This document shows, piece after piece, positions 1 to 5,742 of a DNA stretch of 7,088 bases. The first letter of the stretch is position 1. Each line of letters opens with the position of its first letter. This DNA comes from Candidatus Magasanikbacteria bacterium CG_4_10_14_0_8_um_filter_42_12. Its GTDB lineage: Bacteria; Patescibacteriota; Patescibacteriia; Magasanikbacterales; UBA922. The stretch spans positions 1-7,088 of the forward strand of contig PFLZ01000143.1 in assembly GCA_002784795.1 (NCBI GenBank). The letters are read 5' to 3'. The translations under genes were made by a program, and so were the position numbers. The notes beneath the pieces were generated by a model. The model did no database searches. It worked only from the letters and a program-made list of their open reading frames with translations, and had not been told where the DNA came from.

Positions 1-16
1 CAAGGAAATGAGTATA

Positions 17-94
17 CAGAACTCCATAGCAGTCACCAATTACGGTTGTTATAGAGAACTGATACCCCGCCCCTCTGGGGCGGGGAGCTTCATT
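17..94 (-). repeat. 78-bp inverted repeat, left copy
   Basis: This is an exact reverse complement of 7011-7088 over all 78 bases. The match stops inward at 95 (A, where the other copy has C at 7010). Outward, the partner runs off the window, so the true repeat may include 1-16 and more. It holds a GC-rich hairpin (65-85) and then about 48 bp of unique-looking sequence. Inside that tail a near-identical 11-mer, TATA(C/G)AGAACT, occurs at 13-23 and 50-60. Read on the minus strand, the repeat starts at the stop codon of the 316-aa gene: its first two bases complete that TAA. It may be the end of an IS200/IS605-like element, a REP/MITE-like repeat or a mobile 3'-UTR element. Only the repeat itself is certain. 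Confidence 0.97.
65..85 (-). terminator. GC hairpin after the 316-aa gene
   Basis: Arms CCCCGCCCC (65-73) and GGGGCGGGG (77-85) pair perfectly around a 3-base loop. On the minus strand it begins 7 nt after the stop codon of the 316-aa gene, where a terminator or mRNA-stabilising hairpin would sit. No T-tract follows the stem, so it is not a canonical intrinsic terminator. The stem could instead be a transposase recognition hairpin. Confidence 0.45.
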
Positions 95-1043
95 ATTTTT
101 GTGCAGTATCTCTTCCAAAATCAACACAATGTTGAAAATAATTTTCAACTTCTTTTTCAATGAGTACTGCTTTGAGATTAGGGACTGTCTTTTCTAAGTT
201 ATCTAATCTATGATTAATTATAGCTTGCTTGATATTACCAAAGCTATTCTCTTCTTTAAATTTTGTGAGAATAAATGAACCCAACATCAGATCTTCTCCT
301 ATCATCAAAACAGAATGGAAGGTTTTCTGATCAAGTTCGTAACCACGTTTTTCGTTTGAGAGATAAAAGTTAATTGCTCCGTAAGCTTGGGCTGCCATTT
401 CTTCATCTGCATCATGCTTAAGAGGTGAGAAACTTACACAAAAAGACTGTCTGCGATCACCGCTAGTGGAAAATCTCGCTGGCATTGTTCGAGTTGATGA
501 AAAAACGATGTCTAATGTTTTTTCAATATGTAAATTTCTTCCAGTAACTTTGTTTTCTATCCAAAGCCATTCCTTAGATATAGGATCATTGATTTTATCT
601 CCAAATGATATATTGATATTAGGTTGAAGAGACCCATCTTCGGACAAGGTCAACACGGCAGAAATAACTGAATTTTCGTTTATCCATACATCAAGTTCTG
701 ACATCTGATGTTCGGGTAGGCCATTTTTATCTAAAAGTTTTGTATAAAGTGGTTGTCCGTATTTCTTTTTTAGCTCGGACAGTTGGTTTTCAAAAATGAA
801 TTTTCGTTGGTTGTCAGTCTCAATATCGTCAAATGAGACACAAATTCGTGCTAAACCATCTGCGTATCCGTCAATAACAAAGTAAGCAACAATAGAAACA
901 TTTTTGTGATCTACCAAGTCTTTAAAACCACACGCGTTTTGCGCAGGGTGATCAGGGAACCATTCTTTGTCAGAGAATAAAATACGGAATTCTTTTTTGG
1001 ACATTCCCCATTTTAGCGAAGACAGTTTATCAATAGGAGACAT
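93..1043 (-). CDS. hypothetical protein, 316 aa
   Basis: I do not recognise this family. There is no signal peptide or membrane segment, so it is probably cytoplasmic. The N-terminus (residues about 9-24) reads LKWGMSKKEFRILFSD. WGMSKEE-like openings followed by an alternating beta pattern and a KYGQP motif (here about 94-98) occur in many small uncharacterised bacterial proteins. The C-terminal half (about 170-316) is mixed alpha/beta, with a helical, charged end. ATG 1043 is preferred because the conserved-looking WGMSKKEF block follows within a few residues. No Shine-Dalgarno site precedes it, and a possible promoter ends so close that the mRNA could be almost leaderless. It is last in the minus-strand cluster, 27 nt after the CAP remnant. 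Its TAA stop uses the first two bases of the 78-bp repeat. Any functional link to the Fic protein upstream, such as immunity, is speculation. Confidence 0.8.
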   Translation of the reverse strand: MSPIDKLSSLKWGMSKKEFRILFSDKEWFPDHPAQNACGFKDLVDHKNVSIVAYFVIDGYADGLARICVSFDDIETDNQRKFIFENQLSELKKKYGQPLYTKLLDKNGLPEHQMSELDVWINENSVISAVLTLSEDGSLQPNINISFGDKINDPISKEWLWIENKVTGRNLHIEKTLDIVFSSTRTMPARFSTSGDRRQSFCVSFSPLKHDADEEMAAQAYGAINFYLSNEKRGYELDQKTFHSVLMIGEDLMLGSFILTKFKEENSFGNIKQAIINHRLDNLEKTVPNLKAVLIEKEVENYFQHCVDFGRDTAQK

Positions 1044-1051
1044 AAATGATA

Positions 1052-1081
1052 ATTAAAACGAAACTTTTTCTTACCCCTCAA
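1052..1081 (-). promoter_or_regulatory. possible promoter of the 316-aa gene
   Basis: On the minus strand there is a -35-like TTGAGG (1081-1076), an 18-nt spacer and a -10-like TTTAAT (1057-1052). The expected transcription start is about 1045, only 2-3 nt before the ATG at 1043. The -35 box lies inside the CAP gene remnant. The elements match the consensus at 4/6 and 5/6 positions, which can occur by chance in AT-rich DNA. Confidence 0.3.
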
Positions 1082-1140
1082 TACACGCATTATACCCACT
1101 CACCTCCACATTATATTCACTCACGAGCGAGTCTGTCTCA
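1071..1140 (-). repeat. direct repeat flanking RhuM-Fic, copy 1
   Basis: This copy lies downstream of RhuM-Fic on the minus strand and pairs with 2171-2240, exactly 1100 bp away in the same orientation. Positions 1071-1094 are identical to 2171-2194, and identity falls to roughly 70% over the next 46 bp. The match begins exactly at the TAA stop: the bases before 1071 and before 2171 do not align. Confidence 0.9.
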
Positions 1141-1148
1141 CTGTGAGA
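1136..1148. promoter_or_regulatory. 13-bp perfect palindrome
   Basis: TCTCAC-T-GTGAGA is a perfect inverted repeat with a single central base. It lies where the CAP homology ends, 31 bp after the RhuM-Fic stop. It has the shape of a small operator or a short hairpin. No function can be assigned, and it also marks the junction between homologous and unrelated sequence. Confidence 0.3.
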
Positions 1149-1178
1149 TGGTTTCGTCTTTGTATCTGTATACATAGT

Positions 1179-2156
1179 TTATATTATTAGCATCATCACT
1201 AATCCTACCATTTTTTCTTTATCTTTCGGATTACTCTCTGCAATCAGCAACGTTAACGCTGTGAGTGTCTCTGGTGTAAGACTGGGGCGAAGAAGCCCTG
1301 CTTTCCGTAAGAACCAGATAAAGGCAAAAGCTCCACTGCGCTTGTTTCCATCCACAAAGGGATGATTTTTTACCATGAAGTAGAGGAGATGCGCGGCTTT
1401 TTGTGTTGTATCCGGGTAGACATCTTTGCCAAAGGCCGTTTGAAAGATATTTCCAATAATTCCTTCTACACTCCCGACTTTTCTTTCTTGGGCAAATAGT
1501 TTTGTTGTTTGTTTTTTTGCAATAAGATCTTGTTTGAGTTGGCCCAGTGCATTGAGGAGCTCGGCTGCATCTACTGATATTGATTTTTTTGATATTTTTT
1601 CTTTTGGAAATGTGTCTTTATCGTATGCATCGAGGGAAAACCATGTGGAGGCAAATGCATTTACGAGCTCTAAAATATCGTCTGAAGTGATGTTGTTCTC
1701 CTTGGGCAGGAGTGATTTCACCTCTGCCACCGCATGCAAAAATTGTTCGTAATGTGACTCGATTCGTTGTTTGTTTATCGTGTATCCCTGTATCAGATGT
1801 TGCTTCAATATGTTGGTTGCCCATGTACGGAATTGGGTTGCTTGCTTTGAATTCACCCGATACCCGATAGAAAGGATGGCATCGAGATTGTAGTACTCCA
1901 TCTTTCGGGTCACCATTCTTTTTCCTTCTTTTTGAACCGTTTCCAAAATGGAAACAGTTGTTTTTTTATCAAGTTCGCCACTTTCGTAGATATGTTTGAG
2001 ATGCTTGGAGATCGCCGGCTTTTGGACATCAAACAGATCAGAAATTTGATTCAAATTTCCCCAAATCGTGTCATGTTCTAAATCGCCACGAAACGCAATC
2101 GCACCATTTTTTGCCTGGTAGATGGCGAGCTGTTTGCTGGATGTTCGTTTGGACAT
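1179..2156 (-). CDS. RhuM-family / Fic-Doc fusion protein
   Basis: This 325-aa protein has two domains. Residues about 8-130 match the RhuM family: AIYQAKNGAIAFRGD, IWGNLNQISDLFDVQKPAIS (a helix-turn-helix-like stretch), YYNLDAILSIGYRVNSKQAT and QFRTWATNILKQHLIQGY. Residues about 215-325 form a Fic/Doc domain with the motif HPFVDGNKRSG at 265-275. H265 is the expected catalytic base and D268 the metal ligand. The GNKR form, rather than GNGR, is that of Doc, which phosphorylates EF-Tu, and not of classic AMPylating Fic proteins. RhuM was named from a Salmonella pathogenicity island and its role is not clear; RhuM-Fic fusions are widespread. I infer a toxin or regulator that modifies a target by phosphoryl or nucleotidyl transfer. 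No small Phd-like antitoxin frame is visible beside it. ATG 2156 lies 14 nt after the CAP stop and has no well-placed Shine-Dalgarno site. The gene is flanked by a duplicated CAP gene end, a sign of acquisition. Confidence 0.93.
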   Translation of the reverse strand: MSKRTSSKQLAIYQAKNGAIAFRGDLEHDTIWGNLNQISDLFDVQKPAISKHLKHIYESGELDKKTTVSILETVQKEGKRMVTRKMEYYNLDAILSIGYRVNSKQATQFRTWATNILKQHLIQGYTINKQRIESHYEQFLHAVAEVKSLLPKENNITSDDILELVNAFASTWFSLDAYDKDTFPKEKISKKSISVDAAELLNALGQLKQDLIAKKQTTKLFAQERKVGSVEGIIGNIFQTAFGKDVYPDTTQKAAHLLYFMVKNHPFVDGNKRSGAFAFIWFLRKAGLLRPSLTPETLTALTLLIAESNPKDKEKMVGLVMMLII

Positions 2157-2170
2157 AGGTAGTAGGAATA

Positions 2171-2240
2171 TTACCCCTCAATACACGCATTATAACTACT
2201 CACTGCAACATTAAATTCATTTACCAACGATTCGGTATCA
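2171..2240 (-). repeat. direct repeat flanking RhuM-Fic, copy 2 (in the CAP gene)
   Basis: This is the 3' end of the intact CAP gene and the partner of 1071-1140. Together the two copies bracket the RhuM-Fic gene (1179-2156) with 14 nt and 3 nt of spare sequence to the flanking frames. That arrangement is reminiscent of integration into a gene's 3' end with regeneration of the target. No integrase is present in the window. Confidence 0.9.
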
Positions 2241-3160
2241 CCGATGAGTGTATTGTACTCCGCAACAAGCGCATTGTAGACATCTACTTTTTCTTTATAT
2301 GCATCACCTTGCTTTGGCTCGTATGTATCGAGTGCTGTTTTTTGTGTAGTGAGTTCTTCTTGTTTTGTTTTGATAGCTTCTTGATTTGTTGTGATCTGCG
2401 CTTTCATATCTGTACTGGGCAAGGTACAGCTTGGCAACGGTTTGCCAAAGACTTGCACCGCGAGCCATGTTTCTCGTCCATTGTACATGCCTTTGCCAAC
2501 CGCTACACCGATTTCTGTATATTCGGGTTTTAGAATATTTGCTCTGTGGCCTGGACTATTCATCCACGCGGTGACAAGATCAGTGTCACCAGAAAAGTCA
2601 CCCAGCGCAAGATTTTCTCCAGTAAGTCTGTAGGTATAGCCTGCACCGTCTACCCAGTCGGAGGGGATGGTGCCGTCTGGAGCCTCATGCGCAAAGTATT
2701 GCTTTGCAAACATATCTGCGAGTTTTGCGGCGGCAGCGTTTGAGAGCTTTGTGTTGAGCGTGAGAGATGAGAGGCCTTGGGCAGTTCTTTCCGCGTTTGT
2801 GACTGCAACGACGCCTGGGACGGTCAATGCGCCTGTAGCAGACAATGAAGGGCGTGTGAGAGGCTCTGGAGCATGGACTTCGGTCTTTGCTGTATGGATT
2901 TCGCGCTCAGAAAAGGTTGGCAATGGGTGTGTGACTTGTGATGTAGGTGATTGTTCCGTGGCTGGTGTTGCTGTCTGAGCTCCTGTAGTGCTCACTACGG
3001 TGGTAGTGCCCCGCGCATCGGCTAGATGCTCTGATGCGTTGTATCGTGCCAATTCCTCGATATCTACGTCTACCAGGGCTTTTTGGAGGGTAAACCGAAA
3101 CACAAAGACAGCACCAGCGGTGAGCCCGATAAGGAAGAAAAAGGAGAAAAATCGTTTCAT
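2171..3160 (-). CDS. membrane-anchored or secreted CAP/SCP-domain protein
   Basis: This 329-aa protein starts with an export signal or anchor: KR followed by a hydrophobic stretch at residues 4-22 with no obvious cleavage site, so it may stay anchored. A Thr/Ser/Pro-rich linker spans about 50-112. The CAP domain (YkwD/SCP-like, about 116-240) shows TNAERTAQGL, FAHEAPDG with H158, GENLA (181-185), AWMNSPGHRANIL with H205, EIGVAVG and WLAVQVFGK, so both cavity histidines are present. Residues about 250-310 are charged and heptad-like (NQEAIKTKQEELTTQKTAL), probably coiled coil. The tail YNACIEG holds C326, which could pair with C245. Bacterial CAP proteins are extracytoplasmic and mostly of unknown activity. 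It is first in the minus-strand cluster behind a good promoter candidate. Its 3' end is duplicated beyond the RhuM-Fic gene. Confidence 0.93.
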   Translation of the reverse strand: MKRFFSFFFLIGLTAGAVFVFRFTLQKALVDVDIEELARYNASEHLADARGTTTVVSTTGAQTATPATEQSPTSQVTHPLPTFSEREIHTAKTEVHAPEPLTRPSLSATGALTVPGVVAVTNAERTAQGLSSLTLNTKLSNAAAAKLADMFAKQYFAHEAPDGTIPSDWVDGAGYTYRLTGENLALGDFSGDTDLVTAWMNSPGHRANILKPEYTEIGVAVGKGMYNGRETWLAVQVFGKPLPSCTLPSTDMKAQITTNQEAIKTKQEELTTQKTALDTYEPKQGDAYKEKVDVYNALVAEYNTLIGDTESLVNEFNVAVSSYNACIEG

Positions 3161-3167
3161 AGAGGGC

Positions 3168-3196
3168 TTGCGTAAAGGGAAAGATATTGGTACAAT
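3168..3196 (+). promoter_or_regulatory. candidate aspS operon promoter
   Basis: TTGCGT (3168-3173), a 17-nt spacer and TACAAT (3191-3196) form a sigma70-like site with a 5/6 -10 box and a weaker 3/6 -35 box. The start site would be near 3203, leaving a leader of about 70 nt before the ATG at 3274. The transcript would pass through the minus-strand promoter at 3241-3269. Confidence 0.5.
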
Positions 3197-3240
3197 ACGA
3201 AGGCAAAAAAATGCTTTGTACAGAGAAAACTTTCTTGCTT

Positions 3241-3269
3241 AGTATACGAAAAAAACACTATTTAATCAA
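3241..3269 (-). promoter_or_regulatory. candidate promoter of the CAP/RhuM-Fic cluster
   Basis: On the minus strand TTGATT (3269-3264) and TATACT (3246-3241) are separated by 17 nt, a good sigma70-type match (4/6 and 5/6). Transcription would start near 3234, giving a leader of about 75 nt before the CAP start codon at 3160. The leader would run back across the candidate aspS promoter. Confidence 0.55.
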
Positions 3270-3273
3270 GTAT

Positions 3274-5037
3274 ATGATACTTCGAACACATACGTGTGGG
3301 GAGCTCGCACATGCACAGGTAGGACAGACCGTGACCTTGTCAGGATGGGTACACAAACGTAGAGACCTTGGTGGCCTCTTGTTTGTTGATCTTCGGGATA
3401 GATATGGGTTGACACAGGTAGTATTTCATCCAGACAAGCTCGCTGATTTTTCTGTTGCTGAGAGTTTGAAATACGAATATATTATTACGGTCACAGGAGA
3501 CGTCGTAGCGCGAGAAGAAAAAACAATCAACAAAGATCTCGCGACAGGTGAGATTGAAATTCATGCAACGACGCTCACGATTCAGTCGACGGCAAAGCCA
3601 ATGCCTTTTGAAATTTTCGACACACAAAAAGGAGAAGAGGATGAAGATCTTCGATTGACGTATCGTTTTCTTGAACTCCGTCGTGAACGATTGAAAGACA
3701 ATGTGATCTTTCGAAATAAGATGGAACAGCATATTCACAAGTACATGCAGGAGAGAAATTTTTTGCATATTGCAACACCGATTCTCACGGTCAGTTCTCC
3801 AGAAGGTGCGCGTGATTTTCTTGTGCCGAGTCGTATTCATCCGGGGAAATTTTACGCATTGCCACAAGCACCACAGCAATATAAACAATTGCTCATGGTT
3901 GCCGGTTTTGATCGCTACTATCAGATCGCGCCATGTATGCGAGACGAAGATCCTCGTGCAGACAGATCACCAGGAGAATTTTATCAGCTCGATACTGAAG
4001 TGAGTTTCATGACGCGTGATGAATTTTTTGAACTCATGGAACCATTGTTTGTCGAGCTCACCGAACAAGTGGCTGGCAAACAAGTACAAAACAAACCATT
4101 TCCACGTATTCCATTCAAACAGGCGATGGAAGAATACGGAAGCGACCGACCAGATCTTCGTTTTGATCTCAAGCTTGTCGACGTGACTGCATGGGGGAAT
4201 GCGAGTGCATTTAAAGTCTTTGCAGAAGCGCCATTTGTTCGCGCACTGAAAATTGACGGCGGGCATGAATGGAGCAGAAAACAAATTGAAGACGAATATG
4301 AAGACGCGGCAAAACGCGCACACGCAAAAGGACTTGCGTGGATGAAATTTGTTGACGGTAAGTTCGATGGAGGTATTGTCAAGTTTTTTTCAGAGGAACA
4401 ATTACAACAATTACAACAATTAGTACACATTGAACAAAACACGATAGTGTTTTTTGTCGCAGATGAATGGGAAGTGAGTTGCAAGGCACTCGGTGCCGTG
4501 CGTGATTATGCTGGCAAGAAGCTCGAACTCGCTGATCAAAATGTGATTGCGTGGGCATGGATTGTTGATTTTCCATTTTTTGAAAAAAATAGCGAAACCG
4601 GCAAAATTGACTTCGGACACAATCCGTTCTCTATGCCACAAGGCGGCCTTGACGCACTGAACAATCAACATCCACTCGACATTCTCGCGGATCAGTACGA
4701 CATCATTGCAAATGGACTTGAACTCAGTTCCGGTGCGGTGAGAAATAAAGATCCTGAAGTGATGTATAAAGCCTTTGACATTGCAGGCTATACAAAACAG
4801 CAAGTCAATGAAAAATTTGGGCACATGATAAAAGCGTTTGAATATGGTGCGCCTCCCCATTGCGGCTTTGCGCCTGGTATTGAACGACTGGTCATGGTTC
4901 TCAAAGGAGAAACCAATATCCGCACGGTTATCCCATTTCCGAAAAATCAAAAAGCAGAAGAACTGATGATGGGTAGTCCTGCTGCCGTTGATGATGCGCA
5001 GTTGAAAGAATTGGGGATTGCTGTGGTAAAGGAATAA
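3274..5037 (+). CDS. aspS: aspartyl-tRNA synthetase
   Basis: AspRS is a cytoplasmic class II synthetase that charges tRNA-Asp with aspartate using ATP. From ATG 3274 it is 587 aa, close to the roughly 590 aa of E. coli AspRS. Residues 1-108 are the anticodon-binding OB fold (RTHTCGEL, GWVHKRRDLGGLLFVDLRDR). The catalytic core follows with SPEGARDFLVPSR, FYALPQAPQ, class II motif 2 MRDEDPRADRSPGEF (222-236) and motif 3 GIERLVM (535-541, R538). A bacterial GAD insertion domain lies at about 280-400. L32 and K83 match residues of tRNA-Asp-discriminating enzymes. The frame is open upstream to TTG 3187 and ATG 3211, but 3187 lies inside the predicted promoter and homologues begin near RTHTCGEL, so 3274 is preferred despite no clear Shine-Dalgarno site. 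A 9-nt microrepeat encodes QLQQLQQL in the GAD region. It is first in a three-gene plus-strand operon. Confidence 0.98.
   Translation: MILRTHTCGELAHAQVGQTVTLSGWVHKRRDLGGLLFVDLRDRYGLTQVVFHPDKLADFSVAESLKYEYIITVTGDVVAREEKTINKDLATGEIEIHATTLTIQSTAKPMPFEIFDTQKGEEDEDLRLTYRFLELRRERLKDNVIFRNKMEQHIHKYMQERNFLHIATPILTVSSPEGARDFLVPSRIHPGKFYALPQAPQQYKQLLMVAGFDRYYQIAPCMRDEDPRADRSPGEFYQLDTEVSFMTRDEFFELMEPLFVELTEQVAGKQVQNKPFPRIPFKQAMEEYGSDRPDLRFDLKLVDVTAWGNASAFKVFAEAPFVRALKIDGGHEWSRKQIEDEYEDAAKRAHAKGLAWMKFVDGKFDGGIVKFFSEEQLQQLQQLVHIEQNTIVFFVADEWEVSCKALGAVRDYAGKKLELADQNVIAWAWIVDFPFFEKNSETGKIDFGHNPFSMPQGGLDALNNQHPLDILADQYDIIANGLELSSGAVRNKDPEVMYKAFDIAGYTKQQVNEKFGHMIKAFEYGAPPHCGFAPGIERLVMVLKGETNIRTVIPFPKNQKAEELMMGSPAAVDDAQLKELGIAVVKE
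5028..5033 (+). promoter_or_regulatory. ribosome binding site of the glycosyltransferase gene
   Basis: AAAGGA at the end of aspS lies 11 nt before ATG 5045, slightly long but usable. It is the only convincing Shine-Dalgarno-like site seen ahead of a gene here, and it supports 5045 over the out-of-frame ATG at 5040. Confidence 0.5.
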
Positions 5038-5044
5038 GAATGCT

Positions 5045-5740
5045 ATGAGGCAATCTGCTTATAGCATTATTATCCCAACCTATAACGAGGTAGAAAACAT
5101 AACTCCGCTCATTGAGGAGATTATCGAACAGGTTGATAGTTCATCTGTGAGTTTGGATATTGTTGTTATTGATGATAATTCTCCTGATGGCACAGGAAAA
5201 AAAGTGTTGGAATTGGTAGATACGTATCCTGTGAGGTTGATTTCTCGAGAATCAAAAACCGGGTTAGGAAGCGCTGTGAGAGAAGGATTTGCTCAAACTG
5301 ATTCAGAGTATCTTATTGTTATGGATGCAGATTTAAGTCATGATCCATCAATTTTGAATGCTATGATCACGGCTTTATCGAGTTTTGATATTGTTATCGG
5401 CAGTCGTTTTTTGCCAGAAAGCACGGTTGAGTCTTGGACTCCTTGGCGTAAATTTTTATCAAAATTTGGTGTTTCCTTGGCACGCTATACGGTGCAGGTA
5501 CAGGATCCATTGAGTGGATATTTTGGTTTTCGTCGGCACGTTATTGATAATGTTCAGCTAAAGACAATGGGATATAAAATATTGTTTGAGATATTGACGA
5601 AAGGAACCTATCAATCTGTATGCGAGATTCCATTTACCTTCCGTGTGCGACATACGAGTGTTTCTAAATTGAATACGAAAGAATATCTCCGTTTTTTGTT
5701 TCAATGCATAGCCTATGTGAGGTGGCGGAAAAAAAAGTAA
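5045..5740 (+). CDS. GT2 glycosyltransferase, polyprenyl-phosphate mannose synthase type
   Basis: This 231-aa GT-A-fold family 2 glycosyltransferase fits the dolichyl/polyprenyl-phosphate mannose (or glucose) synthase group. These enzymes transfer a sugar from GDP-mannose or UDP-glucose to a lipid phosphate at the inner face of the membrane. Visible motifs in order are IIIPTYNEVENI (8-19), VIDDNSPDGTG (41-51), GLGSAVREGF (73-82), the metal-binding MDADLSHDP (93-101), IGSRF (118-122), QDPLSGYFGFRR (153-164), GYKILFEIL (176-184) and HTSVSKL (203-209). The length equals the catalytic-only form; there is no C-terminal membrane domain, and the protein ends in a basic KKK tail. It starts 7 nt after aspS and ends 2 nt before the membrane-protein gene, so the genes are probably co-transcribed. 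The sugar cannot be read from sequence. The next gene may encode the membrane partner that uses the product. Confidence 0.92.
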   Translation: MRQSAYSIIIPTYNEVENITPLIEEIIEQVDSSSVSLDIVVIDDNSPDGTGKKVLELVDTYPVRLISRESKTGLGSAVREGFAQTDSEYLIVMDADLSHDPSILNAMITALSSFDIVIGSRFLPESTVESWTPWRKFLSKFGVSLARYTVQVQDPLSGYFGFRRHVIDNVQLKTMGYKILFEILTKGTYQSVCEIPFTFRVRHTSVSKLNTKEYLRFLFQCIAYVRWRKKK

Positions 5741-5742
5741 GT

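Larger units (their letters stand above)
1071..1175 (-). pseudogene. remnant of a CAP-protein gene 3' end (34 codons)
   Basis: A short frame, ATG 1175 to TAA 1071, ends in SLVSEYNVEVSGYNACIEG. The intact CAP protein encoded at 2171-3160 ends in SLVNEFNVAVSSYNACIEG. By my count the nucleotide match covers 1071-1140 versus 2171-2240 with about 57 of 70 positions identical, and the last 24 bp including the stop are exact. Differences are mostly synonymous or conservative (Y/F, L codons, V codons), so the fragment descends from a functional homologous gene. The first 11 codons (about 1143-1175) show no similarity to the CAP gene. The frame begins 3 nt after the RhuM-Fic stop and in the same frame, so reinitiation could in principle make a 34-residue peptide. 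A broken gene end is the simpler reading. Confidence 0.85.

Noticed and set aside
1179..2156. Fic domain as a classical AMPylating enzyme
   Set aside because: The motif has GNKR rather than GNGR and lacks the usual trailing arginine, so a Doc-like reading is favoured, although activity cannot be settled from sequence.
3187..3273. Extended N-terminus of AspRS from TTG 3187 or ATG 3211
   Set aside because: Position 3187 falls inside the predicted promoter, the extra residues are not AspRS-like, and homologues begin just before RTHTCGEL, which fits ATG 3274.
3340..3888. 182-codon open frame on the minus strand within aspS
   Set aside because: It is antisense to strongly conserved AspRS sequence, its translation has no recognisable domain, and it is best explained as a shadow.
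4399..4424. Tandem CAATTACAA microrepeat
   Set aside because: It encodes QLQQLQQL inside the AspRS GAD domain and is too short to be a regulatory or CRISPR-like repeat.
3984..4950. Several antisense frames of 65-176 codons under aspS
   Set aside because: They overlap a clear housekeeping gene, have unnatural compositions rich in Cys, Ser and His, and have no supporting start signals.
5704..5742. Upstream ATG start for the membrane protein
   Set aside because: It would overlap the glycosyltransferase gene by 37 nt and add a polar stretch before the first membrane helix; ATG 5743 fits the operon spacing better.
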